A stretch of 64,000 nucleotides of DNA. Source: Nonomuraea polychroma (GTDB taxonomy: Bacteria > Actinomycetota > Actinomycetes > Streptosporangiales > Streptosporangiaceae). This document shows, piece by piece, positions 1-8,149 of this stretch. Position 1 is the stretch's first letter, and every line of letters begins with the position of its first letter. The stretch covers positions 1,860,001 through 1,924,000 of the forward strand of contig NZ_SAUN01000001.1 in NCBI RefSeq assembly GCF_004011505.1, read 5' to 3'. A program made the translations under genes and the position numbers. A model generated the notes under the pieces. The model ran no database searches. It was not told the origin of the DNA and saw nothing but the letters and a program-made list of their open reading frames with translations.

Positions 1-6
1 AAGGCG

Positions 7-771
7 CTAGGCTCGGGAGCAGCTGAAGATCACCGTGCCCGGGATGTGGCGGCCGCGGAGCGGGCTCCAGCCGCCCCACACCCGCTCGTGCCCCTCCGGC
101 CACTCCGGCTCCAGCAGCCCCGTGATCGTCAGGCCGGAGGCCACCAGCAGGTTCACCCAGTCGGCCAGCGTCCGGTGGTGCTCGACGTACGTGACCGCGC
201 CCCGTTCGTCGCGTTCCTCATAGGGCGACCGGTCGAAGTAGGACCGGTCGGAGGTCAGCCCACGCGGCCCCGGGTCGTCGGGGAACGCCCACCGGATCGG
301 ATGGCTCACCGAGAACACGAACCGGCCGCCCGGCCTGAGCACCCTGCGTACCTCGCCGAACACGGCGAGCGGGTCGGCCACGAACGGCAACGCCCCGAAC
401 GCCGAGCACGCCAGATCGAAGGTGGCGCCGGCGAACGGCAGCGACTCGGCGTCTGCCTGCACCACCGGCACGTGCAGCCCCGTCTCCAGATCGATGCGCT
501 GAGCATGGCGCAGCTGCCGGTGCGACAGGTCGAACGCCGCCACCTCGGCCCCCTGCGTCACCAGCCAGCGCGCGCACTGCGCCGCACCGCAGCCGATCTC
601 CAGCACGCGCCGCCCGCGCACCTCGCCGAGAAGATGCGCCTCGGCCTCGTCCACCCCTTCCGGACACCACACGAACCCGGTGTCACGCAGGAAGCCGCCG
701 TGCTCGACCTGGTAGTCGTCGGCGTTGCCGTCCCACCAGCCCCGATTGGCCCGCGACGAAACGGACAGCAC
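7..771 (-). CDS. Class I SAM-dependent methyltransferase
   Basis: A 254-residue protein with a Methyltransf_11-type Rossmann fold. The glycine-rich SAM loop reads VLEIGCGAAQ near residue 57. It is followed by an acidic strand end (AAFDLSHRQ) and a later aspartate-rich motif (VVQADAESLPF), all usual for small-molecule or ubiquinone/menaquinone-like methyltransferases. The substrate cannot be told from sequence. The GTG start at 771 shares one base with the TAG stop of the upstream DUF4191 gene (TAGTG), so the two are probably co-transcribed and translationally coupled. The gene is complete: its stop is at 7-9. The family call is firm and the precise role is unknown. Confidence 0.85.
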   Translation of the reverse strand: MLSVSSRANRGWWDGNADDYQVEHGGFLRDTGFVWCPEGVDEAEAHLLGEVRGRRVLEIGCGAAQCARWLVTQGAEVAAFDLSHRQLRHAQRIDLETGLHVPVVQADAESLPFAGATFDLACSAFGALPFVADPLAVFGEVRRVLRPGGRFVFSVSHPIRWAFPDDPGPRGLTSDRSYFDRSPYEERDERGAVTYVEHHRTLADWVNLLVASGLTITGLLEPEWPEGHERVWGGWSPLRGRHIPGTVIFSCSRA

Positions 772-1451
772 TAGCGCATCTTCGGGCCGCGCGGGATGCG
801 GGCACCCTTGGGCATCGGGCCCTTGGGCAGCGGCATGTTGCGCGGCAGCGAACGCAGGCGGTCCTTGACCTCGTTGACGGCGGGCTTCTTCAGGTTGCGG
901 GGCAGCTTCATGAGGTGGCGCTGCAGCTTGCCGAGCGGCACCTGCCCCTCGCCGTCACCGCACTGGATGTCGTAGATCTCGATGCCCAGTGCGATCCGCG
1001 CGACCCGCTTCTTCTCGGCCGCCAGCATCTTCGCCACCCTGTTGCCCGGTCCCTCGGACACCAGCACGACACCCGGGTGACCGACCACGAGATGCACCAG
1101 GTCCTGGTCGCGGTTGACCGCGATGGCCGGGGTGACCTGCCAGTTGCCGCGCATGCCCTGCAACACCGCGGCCGCGGCGCCGGTCTGCCCGTGCAGGATC
1201 GAGTATTGCGCCCTCTGCGCGAGCTGGCCGAACACCACGAGGCCGACGGTGATCGCGGCCAGGATGCCGATGAAGATCGAATACCACAAATAGTCCGTGA
1301 CCAGGCCGATCACGACGACCACCGCCAGCGTGCCCACCGCCGAGAGGAAAACGGTCGGCATCCCCTTGGGGTTGGCCTGCTTGATGATCTGCGCGATCAT
1401 GCGGAGCTGCTTGATGCGCCCCGGCTTCTCTGGGTCCTCGGACTTTGCCAT
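771..1451 (-). CDS. DUF4191 family membrane protein
   Basis: A 226-residue protein of the actinobacterial DUF4191 family. After a short charged N-terminus (MAKSEDPEKPGR) there are two adjacent hydrophobic segments at about residues 33-75, giving a membrane hairpin. A basic cytoplasmic C-terminal part follows, ending in repeated PLPKGPMPKG-like proline/lysine motifs. I chose the ATG at 1451 because the family begins there; an in-frame GTG lies seven codons upstream at 1472. The role is unknown. In related genomes it sits close to the lipoyl synthase gene, as it does here about 5 kb away. It is probably in an operon with the overlapping methyltransferase. Confidence 0.85.
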   Translation of the reverse strand: MAKSEDPEKPGRIKQLRMIAQIIKQANPKGMPTVFLSAVGTLAVVVVIGLVTDYLWYSIFIGILAAITVGLVVFGQLAQRAQYSILHGQTGAAAAVLQGMRGNWQVTPAIAVNRDQDLVHLVVGHPGVVLVSEGPGNRVAKMLAAEKKRVARIALGIEIYDIQCGDGEGQVPLGKLQRHLMKLPRNLKKPAVNEVKDRLRSLPRNMPLPKGPMPKGARIPRGPKMR

Positions 1452-1485
1452 GCTCAGAAGGATACAAACCAAGTGGAGCAGTATG

Positions 1486-1508
1486 GAAAACGCGCCCCGG
1501 CCGTTTTC
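1486..1508 (-). terminator. Possible terminator at the GH3 stop codon
   Basis: On the minus strand GAAAACG pairs with CGTTTTC around a 9-base GC-rich loop. The hairpin overlaps the stop codon of the glycoside hydrolase gene, and the only U-rich tract lies inside the second arm. It is a weak candidate for a stop signal or stabilising 3' hairpin. Confidence 0.35.
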
Positions 1509-3978
1509 AGATCTTCACCTGGACCGAAAGCCGGGGGTCGGCCACGGAACGCGCCGCCTCGATCGTGTGCTCGCCCGCGACCGTGCGCCACCCGTCCTCC
1601 CACACCTGGAAGGCGCGCTCGGGCAGGAAGACCGTGGTGATCACCGTCTGCCCCGGCTCGGCCTCGACCACGTCGAACCCGGCCAGCCGCCGCTCGGCCC
1701 CGTCGGCCACGTAGAGCTGCACGACCTCGCGGCCCGGGCGATCGCCCGTGTTGGTGACGGCCACGGTGACGCTGGTGCCCTCGGCGGCGATGGAGTCGTA
1801 GGACCAGGTCGTGTAGCCCAGGCCGTGCCCGAACCAGAACGCCGGCTCCTTCCCCGACCGCTGCCAGGCCCGGTATCCGATGAGCACGCCCTCCTCGTAC
1901 GCCACCGCCCCGTCCACGGGCGTCACGCCGGCCACGGGAGCGTCCTGCAGACGGCGTGGCCACGTCGTCGGCAGCCGCCCGCCCGGCTCGGCGTCCCCGA
2001 AAAGCACGTCCGCCAGCGCCGCCCCCGCCTCCTGCCCCGGGAACCAGGTGAGCAGCACCGCAGCCACCTCCTCCGCCCACGGCATCTCGACCGGCGAGCC
2101 CGTGTTGACCACGACCACCGTGCGCGGGTTGGCCGCGGCCACCGCGCGGATCAGCTCGTCCTGCCGCCCCGGCAGCCTGAGGTCCGTACGGTCGAAGCCC
2201 TCGCTCTCCACCTCCGGCGTGGTCCCGGCCACGACCACCGCCACGTCACACTCCGCCGCCACCCGCACCGCCTCGGCCAGCAGCGCTTCCTCCCCGGGGC
2301 TCGGGTCGGCGTGGCCGAGCGTGAAGGACACGACCGTCATGCCGCCGAACGTCCCCGTGGGGTGCGTCACAGTCACCTCGTACGGCTCGCCCGCCGTCAT
2401 CGGCACGCTCACCCGCCGCTCCGGCGGAGACAGGAACGCCGCGGCCGGGTCGCCGACCGGCGGCTCGACGGTGTCGTCGAAGACGGTCTCGCCGTTCACG
2501 GTGACGGTGAAGGCGCCCGCACCGGTGACCGACAGCTGGTGCTCACCCGACAGCCCCGGCGTGTACGTGGTCACCAGCCGGACCGCCTTGAGCCGGTCGC
2601 CGTCCACGTCCGGCGGCAGCTGGCCGATCCAGCGTGCCTCGCCGCCGGCCAGCGGGTGCTCGGCCAGCACGCCGCCCTTCTCGTCCAGGAACAGAGCCCG
2701 GCTGGGGGAGGAGATCGCCGCCAGGCGGACCCGGGGGTCGGTGCCGATCGCGTACCGGACGTCGGTGCGCTCGGCCAGGCCCTCCAGAGGTGAGATGATC
2801 CGGTCGGGGAAGACCTGGGCGCTGCCGCCGCCCATGACGCGCGCCTCGTTCGCGGCCGCGCCGATCACGGCGATCGCCGGAGCGCCTTGGAGCGGCAGGA
2901 CGCCGTCGTTGGTGAGCAGCGTGAACGCGCGTGCGGCGACCTCACGCGCCAGCGCCACACCATCGATCACCTCGCCATCCGTCCCTGTGCCCGCAACGGC
3001 GCCTGTGCCCGCATCCGCCCATTCGCCGCCGCCTGCGCCCGCCTGACCGGTCCTGCCGGATTCGCCCTGCGGAGCGCTGGTGGGCTGGGTGGCCGGCGCA
3101 TGCAGGGCGCCGACGCGGGCGGCCAGGCGCAGGATGCGGCGGATCCGGTCATCGATGACGGCCTCGGGCACCCGCCCTTCCCGCACCGCCGTCACCAGCT
3201 TCTCGCCCCACGGCCCGTACGGCCCCGGCATGGCCACATCGGTCCCGCCCATGGCGGCCGCCTCGGTGGACCGCACCGCCGTCCAGTCGGACACGACGAA
3301 CCCGTCGAACCCCCACTCGCCCTTCAACACCCCGTTGACCAGCTCCGCGTTCTCGGTCATGGTCGTGCCGTTGACCGAGTTGTACGCCGTCATGACGCCC
3401 CAGGCGCCCGCCCGCACCACCCGCTCGAAGGGCGCCAAGTACACCTCTCGCAACGCCTTCTCGTCCACCCGCACGTCCACGGTGAACCGGTCGGTCTCGA
3501 AGTCGTTGGCCACGAAGTGCTTGGGCGTGGTGGCCACCCCGCCCTCCTGCACGCCTTCGACGTACGCCGCGCCGACCTCACCCGTCAGATACGGATCCTC
3601 GGAGAAACACTCGAAATGCCGCCCGCCGAGCGGCGAGCGGTGCAGGTTGAGCGTGGGGGCGAGCAGCACGTGCACCCCCTTGCGCCCGGACTCCTGAGCG
3701 AGCAGCCGCCCGGCCCGCCTGACCAGGTCGAGGTCCCAGGTCGCGGCGAGCGCGGTCGGGCTCGGCAGCGCGATCGACGGGTCGCCGGAGCTCCACTGCT
3801 CGCCCCGTACGCCGATGGGGCCGTCGCTCATCACGAGCCGGTCCAGGCCGATCTCGGGAACGGGCGGGAGCGACCACATGTCCGCCCCGGTGAGCAGCCG
3901 GATCTTGGTGGTGAGGTCCAGGCGGGCGATCAGTTCGTCGAAGTCCACCCGCCCAGTTTTCCCCAGCAAACCGACCAC
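1507..3978 (-). CDS. Glycoside hydrolase family 3 beta-glucosidase-like enzyme
   Basis: An 823-residue enzyme with the full GH3 multidomain layout. The N-terminal (alpha/beta)8 domain carries the KHF motif (residues 153-155) and the nucleophile motif FVVSDW with Asp231. The C-terminal sandwich is interrupted by a PA14-like insert (roughly residues 400-540), and its acid/base loop is near EGFDRTDL. A fibronectin-III-like end runs from about residue 700. No signal peptide is visible, so it is probably cytoplasmic and acts on imported oligosaccharides or glycosides; the linkage cannot be assigned. The start is the GTG at 3978. A GTG ten codons downstream (3948), reading VDFDELIARL, is an equally plausible start. 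A repeated heptamer just upstream may be its operator. Confidence 0.9.
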   Translation of the reverse strand: MVGLLGKTGRVDFDELIARLDLTTKIRLLTGADMWSLPPVPEIGLDRLVMSDGPIGVRGEQWSSGDPSIALPSPTALAATWDLDLVRRAGRLLAQESGRKGVHVLLAPTLNLHRSPLGGRHFECFSEDPYLTGEVGAAYVEGVQEGGVATTPKHFVANDFETDRFTVDVRVDEKALREVYLAPFERVVRAGAWGVMTAYNSVNGTTMTENAELVNGVLKGEWGFDGFVVSDWTAVRSTEAAAMGGTDVAMPGPYGPWGEKLVTAVREGRVPEAVIDDRIRRILRLAARVGALHAPATQPTSAPQGESGRTGQAGAGGGEWADAGTGAVAGTGTDGEVIDGVALAREVAARAFTLLTNDGVLPLQGAPAIAVIGAAANEARVMGGGSAQVFPDRIISPLEGLAERTDVRYAIGTDPRVRLAAISSPSRALFLDEKGGVLAEHPLAGGEARWIGQLPPDVDGDRLKAVRLVTTYTPGLSGEHQLSVTGAGAFTVTVNGETVFDDTVEPPVGDPAAAFLSPPERRVSVPMTAGEPYEVTVTHPTGTFGGMTVVSFTLGHADPSPGEEALLAEAVRVAAECDVAVVVAGTTPEVESEGFDRTDLRLPGRQDELIRAVAAANPRTVVVVNTGSPVEMPWAEEVAAVLLTWFPGQEAGAALADVLFGDAEPGGRLPTTWPRRLQDAPVAGVTPVDGAVAYEEGVLIGYRAWQRSGKEPAFWFGHGLGYTTWSYDSIAAEGTSVTVAVTNTGDRPGREVVQLYVADGAERRLAGFDVVEAEPGQTVITTVFLPERAFQVWEDGWRTVAGEHTIEAARSVADPRLSVQVKI

Positions 3979-3989
3979 TCGATAGGTTT

Positions 3990-4007
3990 GTTACCTTAGA
4001 GTTACCT
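3990..4007. promoter_or_regulatory. 11-bp-spaced direct repeat upstream of the GH3 gene
   Basis: GTTACCT occurs at 3990-3996 and again at 4001-4007, exactly 11 bp apart, which places both copies on the same face of the helix. The second copy overlaps the stop codon of the upstream hydrolase gene. The pair lies 12-29 bp before the GH3 start. Position and spacing fit an operator; the regulator is unknown. Confidence 0.4.
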
Positions 4008-4797
4008 AAAGCGCGAAGAACTCCAGCAACTCAGGCACCAGCGCCTCGACGGCGACGTCGTGCGTCTGGTCCTCCAGCACGCGGTGAGCCGCGCCCGGCA
4101 CCGCCGCCGCTACCGCCGCGCCCGCGTTCCGCATCCATCCGGGGCTGTCCTCGCCGTTGAGCACGAGCGCCGGCCGCCTGATCGCCGCGATCCGCCCAGC
4201 GGGCAGCGCGTTGCCCGGACCCAGCACGGCGGCCTCGTACGCCAGCGTGTGCGCCACCGCCTCCGCCTGCTCCCAGAACGGCTGCCCCCGCATCGCGGCC
4301 ACCGCCTCGGCCGGCACCTCGGCCGCCTCCACCAGGAACCGCTCGACGACCTCCGCCCGCCTGCCCGCCTCCACCAGCGCGGCCAGTTGCGCCGCGAAGT
4401 CGCCGGGGAGCGTGGGCGCGCTGTCGTCCACGTGGTACGGCGGCTCCCACAACGCCAGCTTGGAGATGCCCGGCAGCCGCAGGGCGGCCTCCAGAGCCAG
4501 CGCCGCCCCGGAGGAGCCGCCGAACACCATGGCGGACCCGCCGGCCGCCGCCATGACGGCGGCCAGATCCTCGACCTCCCGCTCGACCGCGTACGGCGCC
4601 GTGTCCCCGCTGTCGCCGCGGCCCCTGCGGTCGTAGGAGCAGACCGTGAACCACGGCGCCAGCGCGGCCGCCACACCGGCCAGCGTCGGGTGCGCCCGCT
4701 CCATCATGGCCCCGGCGACCAGGATCACCGCCGGGCCCGAGCCGCAGGTGTCGAACACGATCGGAGTGCCGTCGGCGGAGATCGCCTTACCGCTCAC
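4006..4797 (-). CDS. Alpha/beta hydrolase
   Basis: A 263-residue single-domain alpha/beta-fold hydrolase. The nucleophile elbow reads FGGSSGA (GxSxG type), and the C-terminal catalytic histidine is probably in DQTHDV. A CSYDRRGRGDSG segment matches the strand and loop after the oxyanion region. I chose the GTG at 4797 because it forms a GTGA overlap with the TGA stop of the VOC gene, which implies coupled translation; an ATG seven codons upstream (4818) is the alternative. It is probably a cytoplasmic esterase or C-C/C-O hydrolase of unknown substrate, co-expressed with the glyoxalase-like protein. Confidence 0.82.
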   Translation of the reverse strand: MSGKAISADGTPIVFDTCGSGPAVILVAGAMMERAHPTLAGVAAALAPWFTVCSYDRRGRGDSGDTAPYAVEREVEDLAAVMAAAGGSAMVFGGSSGAALALEAALRLPGISKLALWEPPYHVDDSAPTLPGDFAAQLAALVEAGRRAEVVERFLVEAAEVPAEAVAAMRGQPFWEQAEAVAHTLAYEAAVLGPGNALPAGRIAAIRRPALVLNGEDSPGWMRNAGAAVAAAVPGAAHRVLEDQTHDVAVEALVPELLEFFAL

Positions 4798-5180
4798 GAC
4801 GCGGGCTGAACCAGGCACAGCGCCTCCCAGTGGTGGCCGTCCAGGTCGGCGAAGCCGCGCTGGTACCTGAAACCGCCCTCGTGCTTGACGCCCGCCGGGG
4901 TCGCGCCGGCCGCCAGAGCCTTGTCCACGAGCTCGTCCACTTGCTGCGGGTTCTCCATCCCGAGCACCAGGATCGCCTCGGTGGCCGTGGCGGCGTCGGC
5001 GACGTCCTTGGCGATGAACGAGGCGAACACCGGCTCGGTCAGCAACATCACCTGAGTCTCCTCACTGATGACCACCGACGCCATGCCCTCGGCCATGCCG
5101 AAGATCGTGAAGCCGAGCCCGGTGAAGAACTCCTTCGACTTGTCCAGGTCCTTGACCGGCAGGTTGACGAAGAGCTGCAT
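4794..5180 (-). CDS. VOC family (glyoxalase/bleomycin-resistance-like) protein
   Basis: A 128-residue protein with the paired beta-alpha-beta-beta-beta modules of the vicinal oxygen chelate superfamily. It begins MQLFVNLPVKDLDKSKEFF and ends with an FADLDGHHWEAL strand that usually carries a metal ligand (Glu). It resembles the YaeR/PhnB-like 'lactoylglutathione lyase' paralogs whose substrates are mostly unknown. The TGA stop overlaps the GTG start of the downstream hydrolase by four bases. The ATG start at 5180 is the only sensible one. Confidence 0.85.
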   Translation of the reverse strand: MQLFVNLPVKDLDKSKEFFTGLGFTIFGMAEGMASVVISEETQVMLLTEPVFASFIAKDVADAATATEAILVLGMENPQQVDELVDKALAAGATPAGVKHEGGFRYQRGFADLDGHHWEALCLVQPAS

Positions 5181-5273
5181 GTTCCTGATCCCTTCCCGCG
5201 ATCGGTTGATGCCTACAGTCTGCTGACGAAGGGGGTCACCGGTCTTGGATCTGGGTGCCAGGCGAATTGACGT

Positions 5274-6230
5274 TCAGCGCACCATGTTCGCGCGGCGGTA
5301 TTCGGCGGGCGGCATCCCGTACGCGCGCCGGAACAGCCTGCTGAAGTGCGCGGAGTCCGGCAGCCCGTAGCGGGCCGCGATGGCGCTCACCGGCTCGTCG
5401 CCGCCCCTGGCCAGCTCGGTGCGGCAGCGCTCCAGCCGCCGCTGCCTGATCCAGGCGGCCACCGTCGTGTTCTCCGTCTCGAACAGCCGGTGCAGGTAAC
5501 GCACGGAGATGTGGTGGGCGGCCGCGATCATGCCCGGGTCCAGGTCGATCTCACCCAGGCGCTGCTCGATGAAGGCGTGCACGTGCAGCAGCAGCGTCCG
5601 CTGCCGCGTGTCGGCCGGCAGCGACCGCGTCAGCTCCAAACGCTCGGCGACCGCGGTGCTGACCAGGTCCGTCACCACGGCCGACAACCGGGTCGCGCTG
5701 GCCGGGGCGTACGTGTCGTGGTCCGTGGCCACCCGGCGCAACAGCGGCACGGCCAGCGCGCCGGCGCCCGAGTCGGCGCTGATGGGCAGCGCGGTGAGCT
5801 GGGCCACCGAGCCCGCGGGCAGGGCGAGCACGTCATGCGGGAAGCTGAACACGGCCAGCTGCACCGCGCTGTCGTAGGCCAGCTCGTACGGCCTGGTGAA
5901 GTCATAGATCGCGAACTCGCCGCGGCTGAGCTGCGTGTACCGGTCGTCCTGCGCCAGGCGTGGGCTGCCCGACAGGGCCAGCACCACCCGGTAGAGGTCG
6001 GGGTTGTCGCGGTGGATCAGCCCGGCGGTGCGGTGCACGCTGTGCGGGGTGGACGTGCGTATCCGGCCGACGCCCACGGGGCCGAGCCGGCCCATCTCGA
6101 TCTCGCCCCGCAGCGGCGCGTCGGGATCGATGCGTAAGTCGAGAGGGCCGAGCGTGTCGCACACGACGCTCCGCCAGGCGTCGTGGCGCCGCTTGGCCGG
6201 CAGGTCACTGGTGCGGATGAGTACGGCCAT
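5274..6230 (-). CDS. AraC family transcriptional regulator
   Basis: A 318-residue regulator. The N-terminal half is a cupin-like AraC-binding-2 domain of the FeaR/NimR type (RNNPDLYRVVLALSG-like strands, then FAIYDFTRPY). The C-terminal ~100 residues hold two helix-turn-helix motifs, the second ending in the AraC signature SAIAARYGLPDSAHFSRLFR. I chose the ATG at 6230, which has a GGAGG about 12 bases upstream; longer upstream reading is not supported by homology. It lies between the VOC/hydrolase pair and lipA, all on the same strand. The VOC-hydrolase genes are the likeliest local targets, which is inference from position. Confidence 0.88.
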   Translation of the reverse strand: MAVLIRTSDLPAKRRHDAWRSVVCDTLGPLDLRIDPDAPLRGEIEMGRLGPVGVGRIRTSTPHSVHRTAGLIHRDNPDLYRVVLALSGSPRLAQDDRYTQLSRGEFAIYDFTRPYELAYDSAVQLAVFSFPHDVLALPAGSVAQLTALPISADSGAGALAVPLLRRVATDHDTYAPASATRLSAVVTDLVSTAVAERLELTRSLPADTRQRTLLLHVHAFIEQRLGEIDLDPGMIAAAHHISVRYLHRLFETENTTVAAWIRQRRLERCRTELARGGDEPVSAIAARYGLPDSAHFSRLFRRAYGMPPAEYRRANMVR

Positions 6231-6284
6231 ACCCCGTCGCCCTCCGTCGGCTGCCCCGCCATCGTAACCGGGCACGCGCATGAA

Positions 6285-6314
6285 GGAGCCCCGGGCGCGT
6301 CGCCCGAGGCTCTC
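6285..6314 (-). terminator. Hairpin downstream of lipA
   Basis: On the minus strand a GAGCCTCGGGCG arm pairs with CGCCCGGGGCTC across an ACG loop (one G-U pair), just after the lipA stop. The following bases are only mildly T-rich (CTTC). It would end lipA transcription before the AraC gene. Confidence 0.5.
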
Positions 6315-6325
6315 CTCAGTCGGGC

Positions 6326-7255
6326 TCAAGCGGTCTGGCGAGCCTCGATGGCCTGCTTGTAGAGCTTGCCCGCCCGGTAGGAGGAGCGGACCAGCGGCCC
6401 GGACAGGACGCCGGCGAACCCGATCGCCTCGGCCTCGGCCTGCAACTCGACGAACTCCTCCGGCTTCACCCACCGCTCCACCGGGTGGTGGCGGGGCGTC
6501 GGCCGCAGGTATTGCGTGATCGTCAGCAGGTCGGTGCCGGCCGCGTGCAGGTCGCGCATGGCCTCGACGACCTCCTCGCGGGTCTCGCCCATGCCCAGGA
6601 TCAGGTTGGACTTGGTGACCAGCCCGGCCTCGCGGGCCATCGTGATCACGCTGAGCGAGCGGTCGTAGCGGAACGCGGGACGGATGCGCTTGAAGATCCG
6701 CGGCACCGTCTCCACGTTGTGCGCGAACACCTCCGGCTTGCTGGAGAAGACCTCCTCCAGCTGGTCACGGTTGCCGTTGAAGTCGGGCACCAGCAGCTCG
6801 ACGCCGCAGCCGGGCAGCAGGGCGTGGATCTGGCGGGCGGTCTCCGCGTAGAGCCAGGCCCCGCCGTCGGGCAGGTCGTCGCGGGCGACGCCGGTCACGG
6901 TCGCGTACTTCAGGCCCATCTGCTCGACGGACTCGGCGACCCGGCGCGGCTCGTCGCGGTCATACTCCTTCGGCTTGCCCGTGTCGATCTGGCAGAAGTC
7001 GCAGCGGCGCGTGCACTGGTCACCGCCGATGAGGAAGGTCGCCTCGCGGTCTTCCCAGCACTCGTAGATATTGGGACAGCCCGCCTCTTCACAGACCGTG
7101 TGCAGGCCCTCGCGGCGCACGAGCGATTTCAGCTCGGTGTATTCGGGGCCCGTCTTGAGCTTGGTCTTGATCCACGGGGGCTTGCGCTCGATAGGGGTTT
7201 CGGCGTTGCGCACCTCCAGGCGGAGGAGCTTGCGGCCTTCAGGAGCAACGGTCAC
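6326..7255 (-). CDS. lipA: Lipoyl synthase
   Basis: A 309-residue radical-SAM enzyme that inserts two sulfurs into octanoyl-protein to make the lipoyl cofactor. Both [4Fe-4S] sites are visible: the auxiliary cluster ligands Cys55, Cys60 and Cys66 ([12 protein letters not shown]), and the radical-SAM CxxxCxxC at Cys81, Cys85 and Cys88 (CTRRCDFC). The conserved RSSYRAG near the C-terminus supplies the auxiliary-cluster serine. The N-terminus VTVAPEGRK matches actinobacterial LipA. Oddly, an AGGAG sits directly against the GTG start instead of 5-9 bases away. It acts after LipB on E2 subunits such as the sucB product encoded nearby. Confidence 0.97.
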   Translation of the reverse strand: MTVAPEGRKLLRLEVRNAETPIERKPPWIKTKLKTGPEYTELKSLVRREGLHTVCEEAGCPNIYECWEDREATFLIGGDQCTRRCDFCQIDTGKPKEYDRDEPRRVAESVEQMGLKYATVTGVARDDLPDGGAWLYAETARQIHALLPGCGVELLVPDFNGNRDQLEEVFSSKPEVFAHNVETVPRIFKRIRPAFRYDRSLSVITMAREAGLVTKSNLILGMGETREEVVEAMRDLHAAGTDLLTITQYLRPTPRHHPVERWVKPEEFVELQAEAEAIGFAGVLSGPLVRSSYRAGKLYKQAIEARQTA

Positions 7256-7297
7256 CTCCTCAGCTTACGTCTCCCCGTGAGCCGGCCCGGTCCAGGG

Positions 7298-7390
7298 TCA
7301 CGTGATGAGGCCGAAGCCGCGGATCGCGTAGTGCGCCTGCAGCTCCTCGTCGATCCGCTCCGCCAGTTCCGCCAGCTCGTGCTGCCGCTG
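7298..7390 (-). pseudogene. Possible 3' remnant of a lost gene between lipB and lipA
   Basis: A 30-codon open stretch ends in TGA and follows an in-frame TAA without any start codon. It would encode a charged, helical tail (HELAELAERIDEEL, then AIRGFGLIT). Almost every third codon position is G or C, as in genuine genes of this genome. I do not recognise the protein. It may be what is left of a gene deleted between lipB and lipA. Thirty codons is short, so chance is possible. Confidence 0.3.
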
Positions 7391-7406
7391 TTAGATGCCG
7401 ATCCGG

Positions 7407-8111
7407 TTACCGGCGGAGAAGGTCCTCTTCGTGCAGCTCGAACGATTCCATGCCGAGGGACTCGGCCAGCCGCTTCTCCGCGATCGGCAGGACCTCCTCG
7501 ACCACGATGCGCCGGCCGGTCTCCGCCGACAACGAGGAGACGCCCACGTCGGGCAGGCCGCACGGCGCGATGCGGTTGAACCAGCGAGGGTCGTTGGCGC
7601 AGTTGAGAGCGAAGCCGTGCATGGTGACCCCGCGCGAGACCCGGATGCCGATCGCGCCGAGCTGGCGATCCGGCAGACCCAGACTCGCATCGCCGATCGC
7701 CCAGACGCCGCCCCTGCCGGGCACCCGCCGCGCCGTGACGCCGAAGTCGGCGCACACCTGGATCATCGTCTCCTCGAGGCGGCAGGCGTAGGTGATCACG
7801 TCCGTGACGCCGCCGATGATCGGATAGGCGACGAGCTGCCCGGGACCGTGCCAGGTGAGCCGCCCGCCCCGGTCGACGTCGATGACCGGGGTGCCGTCCG
7901 CCGGCCGCTCGTGCGGGGCCGTGCGCTTGCCCGCGGTGTAGACAGGCGCGTGCTCGAGGATCAGGACGGTGTCCGGCAACTCGCCGGCCACGCGCTTGCC
8001 GTGCACCCAGCGCTGCAGCGACCAGGCCTGCTCGTAGGGGACGTCGACGCCGAGACGGACGATGGCCAGTGCGTGGGGATCGTCCCCGTGGGTGCGAGCT
8101 CCGGGGCGCAT
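7407..8111 (-). CDS. lipB: Octanoyltransferase LipB with catalytic Lys replaced by Gln
   Basis: A 234-residue member of the BPL/LplA/LipB fold that moves octanoyl from acyl carrier protein to lipoyl domains. Family motifs are clear: LEHAPVYTAGKR, RGGRLTWHGPGQLVAYP, and VTMHGFALNC followed by IAPCG, whose Cys184 is the acyl-accepting cysteine. The second catalytic residue, the Lys that precedes the (V/I)xAIGxRV strand (Lys142 in M. tuberculosis), is Gln150 here (DRQLGAIGIRV; codon CAG). The ATG start at 8111 gives normal family length. lipA follows 150 bp downstream. The family assignment is certain, but activity is questionable unless the Gln substitution is tolerated or is a sequence error. 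Confidence 0.93.
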   Translation of the reverse strand: MRPGARTHGDDPHALAIVRLGVDVPYEQAWSLQRWVHGKRVAGELPDTVLILEHAPVYTAGKRTAPHERPADGTPVIDVDRGGRLTWHGPGQLVAYPIIGGVTDVITYACRLEETMIQVCADFGVTARRVPGRGGVWAIGDASLGLPDRQLGAIGIRVSRGVTMHGFALNCANDPRWFNRIAPCGLPDVGVSSLSAETGRRIVVEEVLPIAEKRLAESLGMESFELHEEDLLRR

Positions 8112-8149
8112 GAGCCTATTGTGCCGTTCCCTCACCCTTGAAGGGTAAT

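Noticed and set aside
1297..3999. Long plus-strand open frames opposite the GH3 gene
   Set aside because: They mirror the GC-rich codon bias of the minus-strand enzyme, contain only Arg/His/Pro-rich low-complexity sequence, and match no family.
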